Below are positions 62,564 through 64,000 of a stretch of DNA of 64,000 nucleotides, piece by piece. Location: positions 1 through 64,000 of the forward strand of contig JAPPCR010000015.1 in the NCBI GenBank assembly GCA_028875725.1, read 5' to 3'. A program made the position numbers and the translations under genes. Numbering within the stretch: position 1 is the stretch's first letter; each line of letters starts with the position of its first letter. The stretch is from Acidobacteriota bacterium. Lineage in GTDB: Bacteria > Acidobacteriota > Thermoanaerobaculia > Multivoradales > Multivoraceae. The notes beneath the pieces were generated by a model. That model searched no databases, was not told the origin of the DNA, and saw only the letters and a list, made by a program, of their open reading frames with translations.

Positions 62564-64000
62564 CTAGCTCAAGGCCCGCCAAATCTGGGCGACGGCGAAG
62601 CAGAGCACGAAGCCGAGGGCAACGGGCAGCAGGGCTGAGACCGCCGTCCAGCGGACGCTACGGGTTTCCTTCCAGATCGTGTAAAGCGTCGTCGAACACG
62701 GGTTGTGGACGAGGGAGAAGAGCATCAGGCAGACGGCGGTCAGCAGCGTGAAGCCACCGGCCTCGAGAACGCCGGCGGTCGCGGTCTGTGAGTCGAGCTC
62801 GAACATGACGCCGGCGCCGGCGCCGGCACCCGGCACGCCGGCCACGAGCACGGTCAGCATGAGAATCGTCGGGATCACGATCTCGTTGGCCGGGATCGCG
62901 ATGATGTAGGCGACGAGGATGATCCCGGTCAGGCCAAGGGCGAAGCCGAACGGGTCGAGGACGCCGATCAGGCCCTCGGCCAGCGATGCCTCGCCGGCGC
63001 GGATGTTGCTGAGCAGCCAGATGACCGCCCCGGCGGGCGCGGCGAAGATCACCGCGCGCCAGAGCACGATGAGCGTCCGGTCGATGATCGAGGTGTAGAT
63101 CGTCTGCAGCACCCGTGGCGGCCGGTAGGGCGGCAGTTCGAGCGAGAAGGCGGACGCCTCGCCGCGCAGCACGGTGCGCGACAGGAACCAGGAGACGGCG
63201 AAGGTCAGCACGACGCCCAGCACGGCGACCGCGACGACGGAGAGCGCCGAGACCGCGCCCGCGACGTGCGCCGGTACGAGGCCCCCGATGAAGATCGACG
63301 CAACGAGAATCTGGGTCGGCCAGCGGCCGTTGCAGAGCGAGAAGTTGTTCGTGATGATCGCGATCAGGCGCTCGCGCGGGCTGTCGATGATCCGGGTGGA
63401 GACGATCGCCGCCGCGTTGCAGCCCCAGCCCATCGCCATCGTCAGCGCCTGCTTGCCGTGGGCGCCGACGCGATGGAACATCCGGTCGAGGTTGAACGCC
63501 ACCCGTGGCAGGTAGCCGAAGTCCTCGAGCAGGGTGAACAGCGGAAAGAAGATCGCCATCGGCGGCAGCATCACCGCGACGACCCAGGCGGTGGCCAGGT
63601 ACACGCCGTCGATCAGGAGCCCGTCGAGCCACCAGACCAGGCCGAAGGCGGAAGCCACGTCCTTCAGCAGCGGATGCACGGTGTCGATCAGGAGCGACGC
63701 CAGCATGGACGACGGCACGTTGGCGCCGGCGATCGTCAACCAGAAAACGACCGTCAGCATGAGCAGCATCAGCGGGAAACCGAACACGCGGCTGGTGACC
63801 AAGCGGTCGAGACGGGCGTCGAAATCGAAGCGGCGTCGCTCGCCGTCGCGGGAGACGGCGCGGTCCGCGATACGGGCGGCCTCGGCGTAGACCGCCTCGG
63901 TCAACGCCTGGTGGAAGTTCCGGCCCACTCCCCATCGCAGTTGGCCGGCGAGTTCGAGCACCGCTTTGCGGGCGGCGGGCTTGGCGGCAATGGAGGGCTC
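62564..64000 (-). CDS. feoB: Ferrous iron transporter FeoB, C-terminal part
   Basis: Frame open to the window edge, so the N-terminal G domain lies outside. Visible are the Nucleoside_recog/Gate membrane core ([53 protein letters not shown]), a second gate repeat and [17 protein letters not shown]. FeoB imports Fe(II) across the inner membrane using GTP. No feoA is seen at its 3' side. Confidence 0.95.
   Translation of the reverse strand, partial: EPSIAAKPAARKAVLELAGQLRWGVGRNFHQALTEAVYAEAARIADRAVSRDGERRRFDFDARLDRLVTSRVFGFPLMLLMLTVVFWLTIAGANVPSSMLASLLIDTVHPLLKDVASAFGLVWWLDGLLIDGVYLATAWVVAVMLPPMAIFFPLFTLLEDFGYLPRVAFNLDRMFHRVGAHGKQALTMAMGWGCNAAAIVSTRIIDSPRERLIAIITNNFSLCNGRWPTQILVASIFIGGLVPAHVAGAVSALSVVAVAVLGVVLTFAVSWFLSRTVLRGEASAFSLELPPYRPPRVLQTIYTSIIDRTLIVLWRAVIFAAPAGAVIWLLSNIRAGEASLAEGLIGVLDPFGFALGLTGIILVAYIIAIPANEIVIPTILMLTVLVAGVPGAGAGAGVMFELDSQTATAGVLEAGGFTLLTAVCLMLFSLVHNPCSTTLYTIWKETRSVRWTAVSALLPVALGFVLCFAVAQIWRALS

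Overview
The window is high-GC bacterial DNA with dense, mostly overlapping operons on both strands. Several features suggest a free-living or host-associated Acidobacteriota-like bacterium. These are a hopanoid operon, ornithine-lipid-type acyltransferases, PQQ and F420-type oxidoreductases, TonB receptors, DUF3526 ABC permeases, and large secreted proteins with Calx-beta, PKD and a Cys-rich C-terminal domain. The phylum call is inference from gene content only. No rRNA, tRNA or complete prophage was seen.

Layout. 1-6.3 kb: two tandem copies of a secreted repeat protein gene on the minus strand. Each has a long G homopolymer (16 and 14 bases) in its promoter region, and a VapBC-type toxin-antitoxin pair lies between the copies. 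6.5-7.8 kb: a coiled-coil tail-anchored protein and a DEDDh (DnaQ-like) exonuclease that is divergent from cas3. 7.8-21.3 kb: a complete type I-E CRISPR-Cas locus (cas3, cse1, cse2, cas7, cas5, cas6e, cas1, cas2), a structured leader, and an array of 83 repeats and 82 spacers. 21.3-22.8 kb: array debris, a small membrane ORF, a decayed DUF222/HNH endonuclease gene and a second PIN toxin-antitoxin pair. 22.9-27.9 kb: a hopanoid operon (shc-hpnH-hpnA-hpnG). 27.9-30.1 kb: an outer-membrane beta-barrel protein and a Gfo/Idh/MocA dehydrogenase. 30.1-41.1 kb: a small His/Cys protein, a TonB receptor and a five-gene ABC-2 export cluster. 41.1-49.0 kb: a PQQ dehydrogenase, a lipoprotein, enoyl-CoA hydratase, a CcmC-like heme protein, an LLM-class oxidoreductase, a pectinacetylesterase-like lipoprotein and an amidohydrolase.

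49.1-56.0 kb is one tightly overlapped operon. It encodes two small membrane proteins, a ferric-reductase/Rieske fusion, a Cys-containing membrane protein, an OlsB-like N-acyltransferase, a PlsC-like acyltransferase and a 899-residue alpha/beta-hydrolase + DedA + ATP-grasp fusion. This is the best candidate for an undescribed system, probably making or moving a modified aminolipid. 56.0-64.0 kb holds a phasin-like protein, a phytanoyl-CoA dioxygenase, an alpha/beta hydrolase, an M20 amidohydrolase, leuS, a zinc-free L31 and the C-terminal part of feoB, which runs off the window.

How the genes work together. The CRISPR locus is complete for adaptation, crRNA processing, Cascade and Cas3, and the adjacent exonuclease could trim prespacers. 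The two surface proteins look built for variation: homopolymers in the promoter and in-frame 18-base repeats in the coding sequence. The hopanoid and acyltransferase operons both point to a specialised membrane.
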